The notes under the pieces were generated by a model. The model had not been told where the DNA came from. It ran no database searches and saw only the letters and a program-made list of their open reading frames with translations. DNA of 64,000 bases. Source: Nonomuraea africana. Lineage in GTDB: Bacteria; Actinomycetota; Actinomycetes; Streptosporangiales; Streptosporangiaceae. The translations under genes and the position numbers were made by a program. Below, in pieces: positions 33,001-41,711 of the stretch (within the stretch, counting starts at the first letter, position 1; every line of letters starts with the position of its first letter). The DNA lies in assembly GCF_014873535.1 (NCBI RefSeq), contig NZ_JADBEF010000001.1, positions 3,100,001-3,164,000 on the forward strand. Direction: 5' to 3'.

Positions 33001-33324
33001 CTCGGCATGGCCGCCGCCGACACCGACACCGCCGCTCTCGTCCGCACCCGCTCCGACGCCATCCCGAACCCACTCGAATGGACCCACATCGCCGGCGTGT
33101 ACGACCCGCTGGCCGGTCAGCTCCGCGTCTACGTCAACGGCCGCCTGTCCACCACCACCGTCACCGACCACCTGAGCGCATGGAACGCCACCGGCCCGCT
33201 GCAACTGGGCCGAACCAAGACCGCGGGCGCCTTCACCGGCTTCTGGCCGGGGACGGTGGACGACGTCCGCACGTATGACGGCGTCTTGAGCGCCGAGCAC
33301 ATCGCCCAGCTAGCCGCCCAGTAA
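30064..33324 (+). CDS. Secreted DNRLRE / double-LamG protein, 1086 aa
   Basis: ATG 30064 with GAGG upstream begins a signal peptide (cleavage near AVSARA, residue 23). Codon 14 (30103-30105) is TTA. An N-terminal beta domain (about 40-290) is followed by a DNRLRE-type domain (about 290-460; YLDPYFSAARNAW, ...SLVIEYNS), two Ig/Fn3-like segments, and two tandem LamG jellyroll domains (about 668-870 and 875-1086), each starting GHW-x-L-D-E. LamG domains bind glycans or surface proteins. Only 33 bases separate it from the RHS gene, so the pair is probably cotranscribed; in actinomycetes such proteins often neighbour RHS proteins and may help present them at the cell surface. Confidence 0.85.
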   Translation: MRVLRGLLTATLILAISPAVSARADGVPEPPTTIQEQPKTEESAVAAARRTGRPVEIESMRTETRQVFAKPDGTLTLEQHVRPVRVRQSGSWVPVDTTLRLNPDGTVGPAAAAVGLTFSGGGAAPLAKLSRGAKSLELGWQGTLPTPTLKGDTATYAEVMPGVDLQVTADVDGFSHLLVVKSRAAAASMTELTFPLSVSGLSVKSDKAGNLEAVDRNEGTIFIAPTPKMWDSEGITSPQALKEGRSPEAREAPMGVELSGKQLRLKPDRKMMTDPKTRFPVYLDPYFSAARNAWTAVWSNWPNSNYLNSSDVARVGHVESQTNRSFFQMNTGSTIHGKQIIKATLRTYETWSYSCSARKVEAWATNPISSSTTWNRQPAWVRLLSTVNVAKGWGSACMPGGVEFDVTSQVVDAAAKKWPNVTIGLRATSETDVYAWKKFKNNPSLVIEYNSLPTNPLAADAWSDPGGPCVSGDARPIIGTAAPKLWAKLKDTDNSVQGRFEWYNAAGVKTGEHLTPMGSTGTAFYATIPVSLYADGALIRWRVRAEDGKATSAWSPYCEATVDTTAPGREPEISSPQYTENGWSDGVGLPGTFRFAPNGVADVAAYVWGLDSTPATEVAPGPDGSATIALTPRHDGPNVLSVRSKDRAGQLGPIRTYVFNVNAGQGPSGHWTLDEGQGTQAADTVNAHPATLYGAAWTSGKTGAALKLASAYAQTSGPVIDTSRNFTVSAWARLTGTTASATAVTQEGGRTGAFSLQYAKANDRWALTVAGSDADGAPAVRALSAAAPRLNEWTHLAGVYDSAAGQMSLYVNGRLEAAVAVTPPWNAPGPLTIGRGKVNGAAAEHWPGDVDEVRVYSRAMFADEIADLVNSAATLVGHWKLDEESGLSAADASGRATAATLSGAASWTSGWLDGALALDGVNGYAQTTAPVVNTRTGFTVAAWTQLDYLPTRDTAAVAQPGTRAAGFQLGFDKEQQRWTLGMAAADTDTAALVRTRSDAIPNPLEWTHIAGVYDPLAGQLRVYVNGRLSTTTVTDHLSAWNATGPLQLGRTKTAGAFTGFWPGTVDDVRTYDGVLSAEHIAQLAAQ

Positions 33325-33357
33325 CTCCCGCACCGCACCCCCGACTGGGAGAGGTTC

Positions 33358-36300
33358 ATGGATCTGCCGGATGAGTTAGAGCTGCCCGAATCCCGCTGGA
33401 ATCGTTTTCCGCCGCCCGACGAACCCGACCTTCCCGACCCCTCCTGGAACCGTTTCCAGGAACCCAAGCGCGAGTCGCCCTGGCCACGCAGGCTCGCGAC
33501 CATGCTCCCCGTCCTCCTGGTCGTGCAACTGGTGTACGCCATGCCCGCCTCGGCCGCCCCTCGCTCGGCCCCGCCCGTGCAGAAGGAGACGCCGGTCAAG
33601 GGAAAGCCGGTCCCGGTCCTGCCGCCGATGGCCGATCCCGTGCAGAAACAGGCGTGGAAAGCGCCACCAGCCGTCACCTGGCCCGAACCCCAGAAGGTCG
33701 AGCTGGGCGGCGGCGCCACCACCCTGGCGGCCGGCTTCCCGGTGAGGCTGGCCCCCCGGCAGGGGGAGGCCGAAGCGGCCGCGACCACCGAGCCGGTGAG
33801 CGTGGAACTGCTCGAGACCGACCGGCTCGGTCTGGCGATGCGCGTCTCCCCCGGCCAGGGCGTCGCGGCGGCCAAGGCGGCGAAGACGACCCGCCTGCAG
33901 ATCGACTACTCGGGCTTCCGTTACGCCTACGGCGGCGACTACGGCGCCCGGCTGCGGATGGTCAAACTCGACGAATGCGCGCTCAACGGGGCCGCCACGA
34001 ACTGCGCGCCGCCCGAGCCGGTGAAGAGCGAGAACGACGCCAAGTCCGGCACCCTGACCGCCGAGGTCGAGACCGGCGCCGTCTACGCGCTCACGGCCGC
34101 CGCCTCCGGCCAGTCCGGCGACCACTCGGCCACCTCGCTGTCCCCCTCCGCCGAATGGAGCGTCGGCGCCCAGACCGGCGACTTCACCTGGGGTTATGAC
34201 ATGCGCACCCCGCCCGCGCTGGGCGGCGACGAGCCGGAGATCTCGCTGGGCTACTCCTCGCAGAGCGTGGACGGCCGCACCGCCTCCACCAACAACCAGG
34301 CCTCATGGGCCGGTGACGGCTTCGAGCTCAACCCCGGCGGCTACATCGAGCGCCGCTACAAGTCCTGCATGATCGACGGCAAGAAGACCGGCGACCTGTG
34401 CTGGGACCAGGACAACGCCACCCTGTCGCTCGGCAGCTCCGCCGTCGAGCTGGTCAAGGACGCCACGACCAAGCAGTGGCGGCCCAAGCGCGACGACGGC
34501 ACCCGCATCGAGTACCTCACCGGGGCCACCAACGGCGACAACAACGGTGAGTACTGGCGCGTCACCACCGCCGACGGCACCCAGTACACCTTCGGCCTCA
34601 ACCGCCTGCCCGGCTGGGTGAGCGGCAAGCCCGAGACCAAGTCGGTCCAGACGGTGCCGGTGTTCGGCAACAACAGCGGCGAGCCCTGCTACTCCACCAC
34701 CCCGGCCAACGCCTGGTGCCAGCAGGCCTACCGGTGGAACCTCGACTACGCCCTGGACACCCACGGGAACGCGACCACGTACTGGTACGAGCGCGAGACC
34801 AACTACTACGGCCGCAACTCCAAGCCCGAGCTCGGCACCCCGTACGTCCGTGGCGCGTACCTCACCCGCATCGACTACGGCTACCTGCAGAACGAGCTGT
34901 TCACCACGGCCCCGGCGGCCCGCGTGCTGTTCGAGGTGGCCGAGCGCTGCCTGCCCAGCGGCACCATCACCTGCGCCCCCGACCAGCTCAAGAAGGAGAC
35001 CGCCAGTCACTGGCCGGACGTCCCGTTCGACCAGATCTGCAACTCCGGCGTGTCGTGTACCGACCGCCTGACCCCGACGTTCTTCACCCGCAAGCGGCTG
35101 ACCAAGGTCACCACCCAGGTCCGCAACGGCGCCGGCCAGTACTACGCGGTGGACTCCTGGGCGCTGACCCACCAGTTCCCCGCCACGGGTGACGGCCTCA
35201 GCCCGTCGCTCTGGCTGGCCTCGGTCCAGCAGACCGGCCACGTGGGCGGCACGATCACGCTGCCCAAGACCACCTTCATCGGCATCCAGCTCCCCAACCG
35301 GGTGGACGCCACCGAGGGCCGCGCCCCGCTGGTCAAGTGGCGCGTCCAGTCGGTCGACAACGGGACCGGCGGCGAGCTGCGGATCAACTACGCCCCCGCC
35401 GACTGCCAGCCCGGCGCACTGCCGGCGCCCGACAAGAACACCAAGCGGTGCTTCCCGCAGCGCTGGTCGCCGCAGAACGAGACCGAGGTCACCGACTGGT
35501 TCCACAAGTACGTGGTGTCGCAGACGGTCGAGGTGGACCGCGTCGCGGCCTCGCCCAACGTGGTCACCAGCTACGAGTACCTGGACGGCGCCGCCTGGCA
35601 CTACGCCGACAACATCCTCGTCAAGCCCGAGCACCGCACGTGGTCGGACTACCGCGGGTTCGGCCGGGTACGGGTGCGCGAGGGCGACGGGCAGGACACC
35701 AAGCGCACGCTCACCGAGTTCCGCTACTTCCGCGGCATGCACGGCGACAAGCAGGCCGACGGTTCCAGGCGCGTTGTGCAGGTCGAGGACTCCGAGGGCG
35801 GCAAGCTCGACGACCTCGACCAGTACTCCAGCTTCGAGCACGAGGAGATCCTCTACGACGGAGACGGCGGGGCCGTCCTGAAGGCGACCGTCGAGCAGCC
35901 GTGGTCGGTGAAGACCGCGGAGTCCACGCAGGGCGGCGTCACCAAGACCGCGCACGTGGTCGAGGCCAAGTCCATGGTCACCCGTACCGCGCTGCCGGGC
36001 GGTACATGGCGGCGTATCGGCGAGGAGCGCTCGTACGACACCCGGGGCCTGCTGACCCAGGTGGAGGAGAAGGGCGACCTGGCCTCGCCCGACGACGACC
36101 GGTGCACCCGCTACACCTACGCCCGCGACGACGCGAGCTGGATGCTCGACTACCCCAGCCGTGTCCAGAAGGTCGCCGCGAGCTGCGGCACCGCCGTGTC
36201 CACGCTGGCCGCCGGTGAGGTGATCTCCGACGAGAAGGTCGCCTACGACGGCAAGGCGTACGGCCAGGCACCGAGCAAGGGCGATGTGACCTCGGTCCAG

Positions 36301-39300
36301 CAGCTCGCCTCCGAGACCGGCGCGACGATCACCGACAGCGCCCACACCTACGACGTGTACGGCCGCGAGACCAGCGAGACCGACGCGATCGGCACCAAGT
36401 CCGTGACCGCCTACAGCCCGGCCACCGGCGTCCTTCCGTCGGAGGTCACCGAGACCAACCCGCTCGGCCACGTCAACCGTACGATCCTCGAACCGGCCTG
36501 GGGCGAGCCCCTCGCCGAGGTCGACGTGAACAACCGCCGTGTCGACCTGGAGTACGACGCGCTCGGCCGCCTGACCAAGGTCTGGCAGGCCGACCGCAGC
36601 AAGGCGGCCGGACAGTCGCCCAGCACCGAGTACTCCTACGTCATGCGCGCCGACGGCCCCAGCATCGTCACCACGAAGACGCTGCGCGCCGACGGCGGCT
36701 ACACCACCAGCCACGAGCTGTACGACGGCCTGACGCGTGAGCGCCAGACCCAGGAACCCGCGCCCAGGGACGACCAGACGCAGGACCCCGTGCTGCGCGA
36801 CGGACGCACGATCACCGACACCTTCTACAACTCCCTGGGCGAGCAGTCCAAGGCCAACACCGGCTACTTCGCCACCGGGACGCCCTCCACCGACCTGCTG
36901 GCGGTGGCCGACACCGACGTGCCCACGCAGGTGGTGTCCGTCTTCGACGGGACGGGTGACGTCAACGCCCAGATCCTCAAGGCGAAGGGCGTGGAGAAGT
37001 ATCGGGTCTCGTCCAAGCAGGAGGGCGACAGGATCCACGTGACGCCACCCCCGGGCGGCACGGCGACCACCCGCATCGGTGACTCCGAGGACCGCCTGAT
37101 CGAGCTGCGCCAGTACAAGGGCGCGACCCCGACCGGCGAGTACGAGGCCAGCAAGTACACCTACGACCACGCCGGACGGCTGTCCACGGTGACCGACTCG
37201 GCAGGCAACGTGTGGCGACACCACTACGACGTGCGCGGCCGGGAGATCAAGACCGAGGACCCCGACAAGGGCGTCACGACGATGACGTACAACGACGCCG
37301 ACGAGCTGGTCAGCACGACCGATGCCCGCGGCAAGACCCTGTGGTACGTCTACGACGAGCTGGGCCGTAAGAAGGAACAGCGCGAGAACTCCGCGACCGG
37401 CCCGCTGCTCGCCGAGTGGAAGTACGACGCCCTGGCCAAGGGGCACATGAACGCCAGCATCCGGTACGTGGACGGGCAGGCGTACACGGCGGAGATCAAC
37501 GCCGTCGACGCCGACTACCGCCCGCTGCGCGAGACCGTCACCATCCCGGAGCGGGAGGGCAAGCTGGCGGGCTCGTACGTCCTCAACACCCGCTACACGC
37601 TCGACGACCAGGTCCAGTCCGTCAGCTTCCCGGCCGCCGGCGGCCTGGAGGCGGAGTCGGTCGTCTACACCTACGACGAGCTGAGCCAGCCGACCAAGGT
37701 CACCGGCCTGTCGTCGTACGTCACCGCGACCCGCTACTCCAAGCTGGGCGAGACCCTGCAGTACGAGCTGGGCACCGGAGGCAAGAAGACCTGGCTCACC
37801 TACACCCACGACGAGTCCACCCGCAGAATGACCAGCATGCGGCTGGACAGGGAGGGCGCCACCGCGACCGACCTGAACCTCAACTACACCTACGACGCGG
37901 TCGGCAACATCACCAAGATCGCCGACAAGGGGGCGAGCGGCCAGGACACGCAGTGCTTCGCCTATGACCACCTGCGCCGCCTGACCTCGGCCTGGACGGG
38001 CACCGACGACTGCGCCAGCGGCAGCCCGCAGTCGGACAGGATCGGCGGGGTGGCCCCGTACGCGGTCAGCTACGCCTACGACTCCACCGGCAACCGGACC
38101 AAGGAGACCAAGCACGCCTGGGGCGGCGCCGGCGAGACGGTCCGCTCCTACACCTACCCGCAGGCGGGCGGCAAGCAGCCGCACGCGCTGCAGAGCGTCG
38201 GCGCGGACCTCTTCGAGTACGACGCCGCGGGCAACACCACCAGGCGCAAGGTCGGCACCTCCGACCAGACCCTGGTCTGGGACGCCGAGGGCAACCTGGA
38301 GTCGGTGACGGAGGCGGGCAAGACCACGTCGTTCGTGTACGACGCGGAGGGCGACCGGCTCATCCGCAAGACGCCGACCGACGCCACGCTCTACATCGAC
38401 GACATGGAGCTGCGCTTCGACTTCGCCAAGGACGCGGTCGAGCAGACCCGCTACTACACCATCGGCGACCAGCCCATCGCGGTGCGCACGCCGGACAACC
38501 AGGTCTACCTCCTGGCCAATGACCACCAGGGCACCGCGCAGGCCGCGGTGAACGCCGGGACCGGTGAACTGGCCGTACGGAGGACGACTCCGTTCGGCGA
38601 GAACCGGGGCTCGCCACCGCCATGGTGGCCGGGGCAGCGCGGATTCGTCGGAGGCACGCAAGACGCGACGACGGGGCTGATCCACCTCGGCGCCCGCGAG
38701 TACGACCCCAAGAACGGCCGCTTCCTGTCGGTGGACCCGGTCATCGACGATGTGGATCCGCAGCAGCTCAACGCCTATGCCTACGCCAACAACAGCCCCG
38801 TCTCCATGAGTGACCCCGACGGGCAGCTGTTCTGGTTCGCGGTCGGCATCGGCGTGCGCATCGGGGCCCGTTACCTCGCCAAGAAGCTGGCCCAGCGTGC
38901 CCTCAGGCGGGAGATGATCCGTCGCGCCAGGGAGGCGGCCAGGAAGCGGGCCTTGGAGGAGGCCAGGAAGCGAGCGTTGGAGGAGGCCAAGAAGCGGGCC
39001 AGGGAGGAGGCCAAGAAGCGGGCCCTCGCCGAGGCGAAGAAGCGCCGGCTGGCGGCGGCCAGGAAGAAGGCGGCCGAGGCGGCCAGGAAGGCGCGGGAGG
39101 CCGCGGCGAGACGACGGGCGGCGATGGCGGCCCGCAGGGCGGCGAGGAAGGCGGGTCGCGAGGCGGCGGCCAAGAGGCGGATGGCGCTGGCTTCCCAGAG
39201 GCGCAACCGCCAGGCCGGCAGGCTTCCCAGGGGTATCCAGCACGCGCGCTCGAACCCGGTGCGGCGACCCACCAGCCACAGGGCGACGCAGCGGCAGTCG

Positions 39301-39612
39301 CCGCCCAAGGCGAACCGGCAGCCGGCGCAGCCACGGCCGAGCCAGGTCTACCGGAACGACGGCTCGGTCCAGCCGACCCAGTCCTACACCGTCTACGGCA
39401 ACGGCCGGATGTATCCGCAAGGCAGGCCACCGTCGAACCTGCCGCAGGGCAGCGGCTCCGGCCAGGGTCAGAAGCAGATCTTCAGGCCGGAGAAGGTCGA
39501 AATGGAGCCGAACCGGAGGGGCGCCGCGGCCGCCCAACTCGGCCTCCGAGGCCAGAAGACCGCGGACAACATCATCGATCTGTTCGACACCTGGTTCGGT
39601 GGACTGGGCTGA
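33358..39612 (+). CDS. RHS-repeat surface protein with basic C-terminal tip, 2084 aa
   Basis: ATG 33358 has GGGAGAGG upstream. Before the hydrophobic signal (45-66, ending ASA) is a 44-residue acidic/Pro head holding two WNRF motifs (14-17, 30-33) in a duplicated ~16-residue unit. Codon 7 (33376-33378) is TTA. Residues about 250-1780 contain RHS/YD repeats (YDALGRLTKV, YTYDAVGNITKI), forming a beta cocoon. The RHS core (YDPKNGRFLSVDPV ... LNAYAYANNSPVSMSDPDG) ends near 1822. The 260-residue tip has a hydrophobic helix, about 85 residues of Ala/Lys/Arg/Glu helix repeats, then disordered sequence; I recognise no toxin. No immunity gene follows. It may be a surface RHS protein with a non-toxic tip or a novel cargo. 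Confidence 0.9.
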   Translation: MDLPDELELPESRWNRFPPPDEPDLPDPSWNRFQEPKRESPWPRRLATMLPVLLVVQLVYAMPASAAPRSAPPVQKETPVKGKPVPVLPPMADPVQKQAWKAPPAVTWPEPQKVELGGGATTLAAGFPVRLAPRQGEAEAAATTEPVSVELLETDRLGLAMRVSPGQGVAAAKAAKTTRLQIDYSGFRYAYGGDYGARLRMVKLDECALNGAATNCAPPEPVKSENDAKSGTLTAEVETGAVYALTAAASGQSGDHSATSLSPSAEWSVGAQTGDFTWGYDMRTPPALGGDEPEISLGYSSQSVDGRTASTNNQASWAGDGFELNPGGYIERRYKSCMIDGKKTGDLCWDQDNATLSLGSSAVELVKDATTKQWRPKRDDGTRIEYLTGATNGDNNGEYWRVTTADGTQYTFGLNRLPGWVSGKPETKSVQTVPVFGNNSGEPCYSTTPANAWCQQAYRWNLDYALDTHGNATTYWYERETNYYGRNSKPELGTPYVRGAYLTRIDYGYLQNELFTTAPAARVLFEVAERCLPSGTITCAPDQLKKETASHWPDVPFDQICNSGVSCTDRLTPTFFTRKRLTKVTTQVRNGAGQYYAVDSWALTHQFPATGDGLSPSLWLASVQQTGHVGGTITLPKTTFIGIQLPNRVDATEGRAPLVKWRVQSVDNGTGGELRINYAPADCQPGALPAPDKNTKRCFPQRWSPQNETEVTDWFHKYVVSQTVEVDRVAASPNVVTSYEYLDGAAWHYADNILVKPEHRTWSDYRGFGRVRVREGDGQDTKRTLTEFRYFRGMHGDKQADGSRRVVQVEDSEGGKLDDLDQYSSFEHEEILYDGDGGAVLKATVEQPWSVKTAESTQGGVTKTAHVVEAKSMVTRTALPGGTWRRIGEERSYDTRGLLTQVEEKGDLASPDDDRCTRYTYARDDASWMLDYPSRVQKVAASCGTAVSTLAAGEVISDEKVAYDGKAYGQAPSKGDVTSVQQLASETGATITDSAHTYDVYGRETSETDAIGTKSVTAYSPATGVLPSEVTETNPLGHVNRTILEPAWGEPLAEVDVNNRRVDLEYDALGRLTKVWQADRSKAAGQSPSTEYSYVMRADGPSIVTTKTLRADGGYTTSHELYDGLTRERQTQEPAPRDDQTQDPVLRDGRTITDTFYNSLGEQSKANTGYFATGTPSTDLLAVADTDVPTQVVSVFDGTGDVNAQILKAKGVEKYRVSSKQEGDRIHVTPPPGGTATTRIGDSEDRLIELRQYKGATPTGEYEASKYTYDHAGRLSTVTDSAGNVWRHHYDVRGREIKTEDPDKGVTTMTYNDADELVSTTDARGKTLWYVYDELGRKKEQRENSATGPLLAEWKYDALAKGHMNASIRYVDGQAYTAEINAVDADYRPLRETVTIPEREGKLAGSYVLNTRYTLDDQVQSVSFPAAGGLEAESVVYTYDELSQPTKVTGLSSYVTATRYSKLGETLQYELGTGGKKTWLTYTHDESTRRMTSMRLDREGATATDLNLNYTYDAVGNITKIADKGASGQDTQCFAYDHLRRLTSAWTGTDDCASGSPQSDRIGGVAPYAVSYAYDSTGNRTKETKHAWGGAGETVRSYTYPQAGGKQPHALQSVGADLFEYDAAGNTTRRKVGTSDQTLVWDAEGNLESVTEAGKTTSFVYDAEGDRLIRKTPTDATLYIDDMELRFDFAKDAVEQTRYYTIGDQPIAVRTPDNQVYLLANDHQGTAQAAVNAGTGELAVRRTTPFGENRGSPPPWWPGQRGFVGGTQDATTGLIHLGAREYDPKNGRFLSVDPVIDDVDPQQLNAYAYANNSPVSMSDPDGQLFWFAVGIGVRIGARYLAKKLAQRALRREMIRRAREAARKRALEEARKRALEEAKKRAREEAKKRALAEAKKRRLAAARKKAAEAARKAREAAARRRAAMAARRAARKAGREAAAKRRMALASQRRNRQAGRLPRGIQHARSNPVRRPTSHRATQRQSPPKANRQPAQPRPSQVYRNDGSVQPTQSYTVYGNGRMYPQGRPPSNLPQGSGSGQGQKQIFRPEKVEMEPNRRGAAAAQLGLRGQKTADNIIDLFDTWFGGLG

Positions 39613-39638
39613 CAGCACCTTCTTCCACTGAACACTGA

Positions 39639-39669
39639 CCGGCGCGGGGCCCTCGCGGTCCCGCGCCGG
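39639..39669 (+). terminator. Hairpin after the RHS gene
   Basis: CCGGCGCGGG and CCCGCGCCGG are perfect inverted arms, extended by three more pairs (one G-U) around the loop CTCGC. It starts 27 bases after the RHS stop. No U-run follows. Confidence 0.85.
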
Positions 39670-40012
39670 CGGCGTTTCCGCAGACTGTTTCCAGCCCGGG
39701 GCCGCTGGCAGAAAGTGTTATGGCAGCCCTGCGGGCGATCGGACACGTGGCGCAGCAGTTCGGCGTCGCGGCCGGGCTCGATCGCCCGCTGTCCCCCGTC
39801 TTTCCTGTCGGCCCTGGCGGCGCTTGATCGGGTCTGACCGGTCGACCGCGTCGACGCCGGGATCACCGCACCCGTCATCGGTGATTCCAGGCGACTGCGG
39901 GAGCCCGGCCTTGTCGGCCAGCTCGGCATAGTGCAGGACGCCCGCCATGGCGGCGGCCCGCCTCGCGTGATTCGTCGCTTTGTCGGTTCCGTGACGTCGT
40001 TAAGATCGTCGC
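39670..40012. other. Intergenic region after RHS (343 bases), no gene recognised
   Basis: Short frames on both strands have no recognisable homology, ribosome site or exported-protein features. In particular, nothing resembles an RHS immunity protein. The right end holds the promoter region of the methyltransferase gene, with TTAAGAT near 39999. Confidence 0.5.
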
Positions 40013-40744
40013 GTGAGAGACGCAGAGTTCAACGATCCCCGGCTGGTGACCGTCTACGACGCCGAGTACTCCTGGTCGCGCGACGACGACTTCTTCCTCT
40101 CCGTGGTCGGCGAAACCCCGGCGGCTCGGGTGCTCGACCTGGGCTGCGGCACCGGGCGTCTGGCGCTGGGCATGGCCGCGGCCGGCCACCAGGTCACCGG
40201 CGTCGATCCCGCCCGCGCGTCGATCGAGGCGGCCCGCCGCAAGCCGGGGGCCGAGCGGGTGACCTGGATCGAGGGCACAGCCGAGGTGCTGCCGGAGCGG
40301 TCGTTCGACGTGGTGGTCATGACCAGCCACGTGGCGCAGGTCTTCGTCGACGACGACGCGTGGCACCGCACGCTCACCGCCGTCGGACGCTCGCTCGTGC
40401 CCGGCGGCCGGTTGGTGTTCGACTCGCGAGACCCCCGGGATCGCGGATGGGAGCGATGGAACCCGGTCGACTCCCGCCGGCAGGTGTCCCTGCCTGACGG
40501 CCGCGAGGTCGAGGTGTGGACGGAGGTGACCACCGTCCAGGACGGTGCCGTCAGCTTCGCCGGTCACTACAGCTTTCCCGACGAGGAGCTCGTCAGCACC
40601 TCCACGTTGCGTTTCAGGAGCGAGGACGAACTGCGCGCCTCCCTGGCAGCGGCGGGATTCACCGTGGAACGGATCTACGGAGGCTGGAGCAGGCAGGCCG
40701 TAGGCGAGGGAGACGGGGAGTTCCTGGTCATCGCGCGGACCTGA
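40013..40744 (+). CDS. Class I SAM-dependent methyltransferase, 243 aa
   Basis: Motif I VLDLGCGTGRLAL (about 40-52) and the acidic end of strand 2 (VTGVD) define a Rossmann-fold methyltransferase. MTSHVAQVFVDDDAW replaces the more usual substrate loop. The C-terminal half has the beta extension typical of small-molecule methyltransferases. GTG 40013 is the likely start. Substrate unknown; no biosynthetic genes adjoin it. Confidence 0.88.
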   Translation: MRDAEFNDPRLVTVYDAEYSWSRDDDFFLSVVGETPAARVLDLGCGTGRLALGMAAAGHQVTGVDPARASIEAARRKPGAERVTWIEGTAEVLPERSFDVVVMTSHVAQVFVDDDAWHRTLTAVGRSLVPGGRLVFDSRDPRDRGWERWNPVDSRRQVSLPDGREVEVWTEVTTVQDGAVSFAGHYSFPDEELVSTSTLRFRSEDELRASLAAAGFTVERIYGGWSRQAVGEGDGEFLVIART

Positions 40745-40759
40745 GTCAGGGCCGATCGC

Positions 40760-41218
40760 ATGCGGAGATCACGCAGATACATCGCCGCGGGCGGCGCGCT
40801 GGCGGCCCTGTTCGTCGGCCTCGGCCCCGCGCGGTCCGAACCGCCGACGTGGCACGACCTGTTCCCCCGGCTTCCCCGCGACCTCGCCGCGCGCGCCGAG
40901 GACCCCGCCCTCACCGACGGCCGCCACCCCATCACCCAGTTGCGGCCGGGGGTCTACATGACCACGACCGCCCGGCCCGAGCGCTGCCGCCTCCGTGCCG
41001 AGCTGACACCCGAGGCGCGGCAGGCTTTGGCAAGCGGGCCGAAGCTGTGGGCGAACAGCTCCAGACCCGAGCCGCGCGGGCCGAAGTACGCCAGCTTCCT
41101 TGACAACACCTCAAAGGGCGGCATCGCGGCGTACATCCTCTCCGGCGGATGCCAGTGGCGACGGGTCGGCACCGTGAAGGACGCGCACCACTGGTTCAGC
41201 GAATACGTTCACCACTGA
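40760..41218 (+). CDS. Small secreted protein, unrecognised, 152 aa
   Basis: A twin-Arg-poor, Arg-rich head and hydrophobic stretch (5-25, ending PARS) form a signal peptide. The mature part has two cysteines (ERCRLRAEL and SGGCQWRRVG) likely forming a disulfide. I do not recognise the family. It begins 15 bases after the methyltransferase gene but has a weak ribosome site. Confidence 0.65.
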   Translation: MRRSRRYIAAGGALAALFVGLGPARSEPPTWHDLFPRLPRDLAARAEDPALTDGRHPITQLRPGVYMTTTARPERCRLRAELTPEARQALASGPKLWANSSRPEPRGPKYASFLDNTSKGGIAAYILSGGCQWRRVGTVKDAHHWFSEYVHH

Positions 41219-41289
41219 CGTCAGATGTCGCGGGCACGGGTGGGAAGGACGCCGCCAGGCCCTGCACGCCTCTCACTCCGACTAACGAC

Positions 41290-41463
41290 CAGGACCACCC
41301 TCTGCGCCTGCTCCAACTGACCTGGCCGGCCGGCTTCGAACACTTCGCCGCCGACGTCGCCGCCCGTGGCAGCGGACCTGCAGACCCCGCCTTGTTGACC
41401 GAGGTGGCCGCCCGCCACGGCTACCAGATCACCGGTCCACCACCCGGGGGCACCACCTCATGA
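41290..41463 (+). pseudogene. C-terminal remnant of a cupin protein
   Basis: About 55 codons end in TGA 41461-41463 and read as the tail of a small cupin-domain protein: LLQLTWPAGFEHFAADVA, then P-A-D-P-A-L-L-T-E-V-A-A-R-H-G-Y. The cupin barrel itself is missing, and the upstream end merges into the 3' flank of the secreted-protein gene without a start codon. It marks the left border of the decayed zone. Confidence 0.6.
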
Positions 41464-41591
41464 TCTCCTGACGTACCGCACCGGCTCAGGCACCCTCGGC
41501 CCGATCGGGGCCGCTCACCATCGCGGATCTGCCCGCGCCCAGTGGCTCCGGCATGCGCGGAGCCGACCCACCCATGCACAAGGAGCGACCG

Positions 41592-41711
41592 ATGAAGTCC
41601 TCAGCCGCGCTGATCGCCGTGGCATCGACGGCGATGTTCCTGTCGGCCGGCACCCCAGCCAATGCCACAACGGCCGAGCAGGCCGTCTGCTCGAGGGAGT
41701 GGCGGGGATGA
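41592..41711 (+). pseudogene. Orphan signal peptide cut by IS110-like sequence
   Basis: ATG 41592, with AGGAGCG upstream, begins a clean signal peptide (MKSSAALIAVASTAMFLSAG ... ANA). The mature part stops after 14 residues at TGA 41709-41711, exactly where IS110-type transposase coding begins. The likely history is a secreted-protein gene interrupted by the element. Confidence 0.6.

Noticed and set aside
34303..39618. A left-reading open frame of about 1770 codons opposite the RHS gene
   Set aside because: It is the complementary shadow of the RHS gene caused by G/C bias in codon positions, has no domains, no ribosome site, and composition unlike real proteins.
39670..40012. Possible RHS immunity gene
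   Set aside because: No open frame with a ribosome site or convincing composition. The next gene is an ordinary methyltransferase beyond a terminator.
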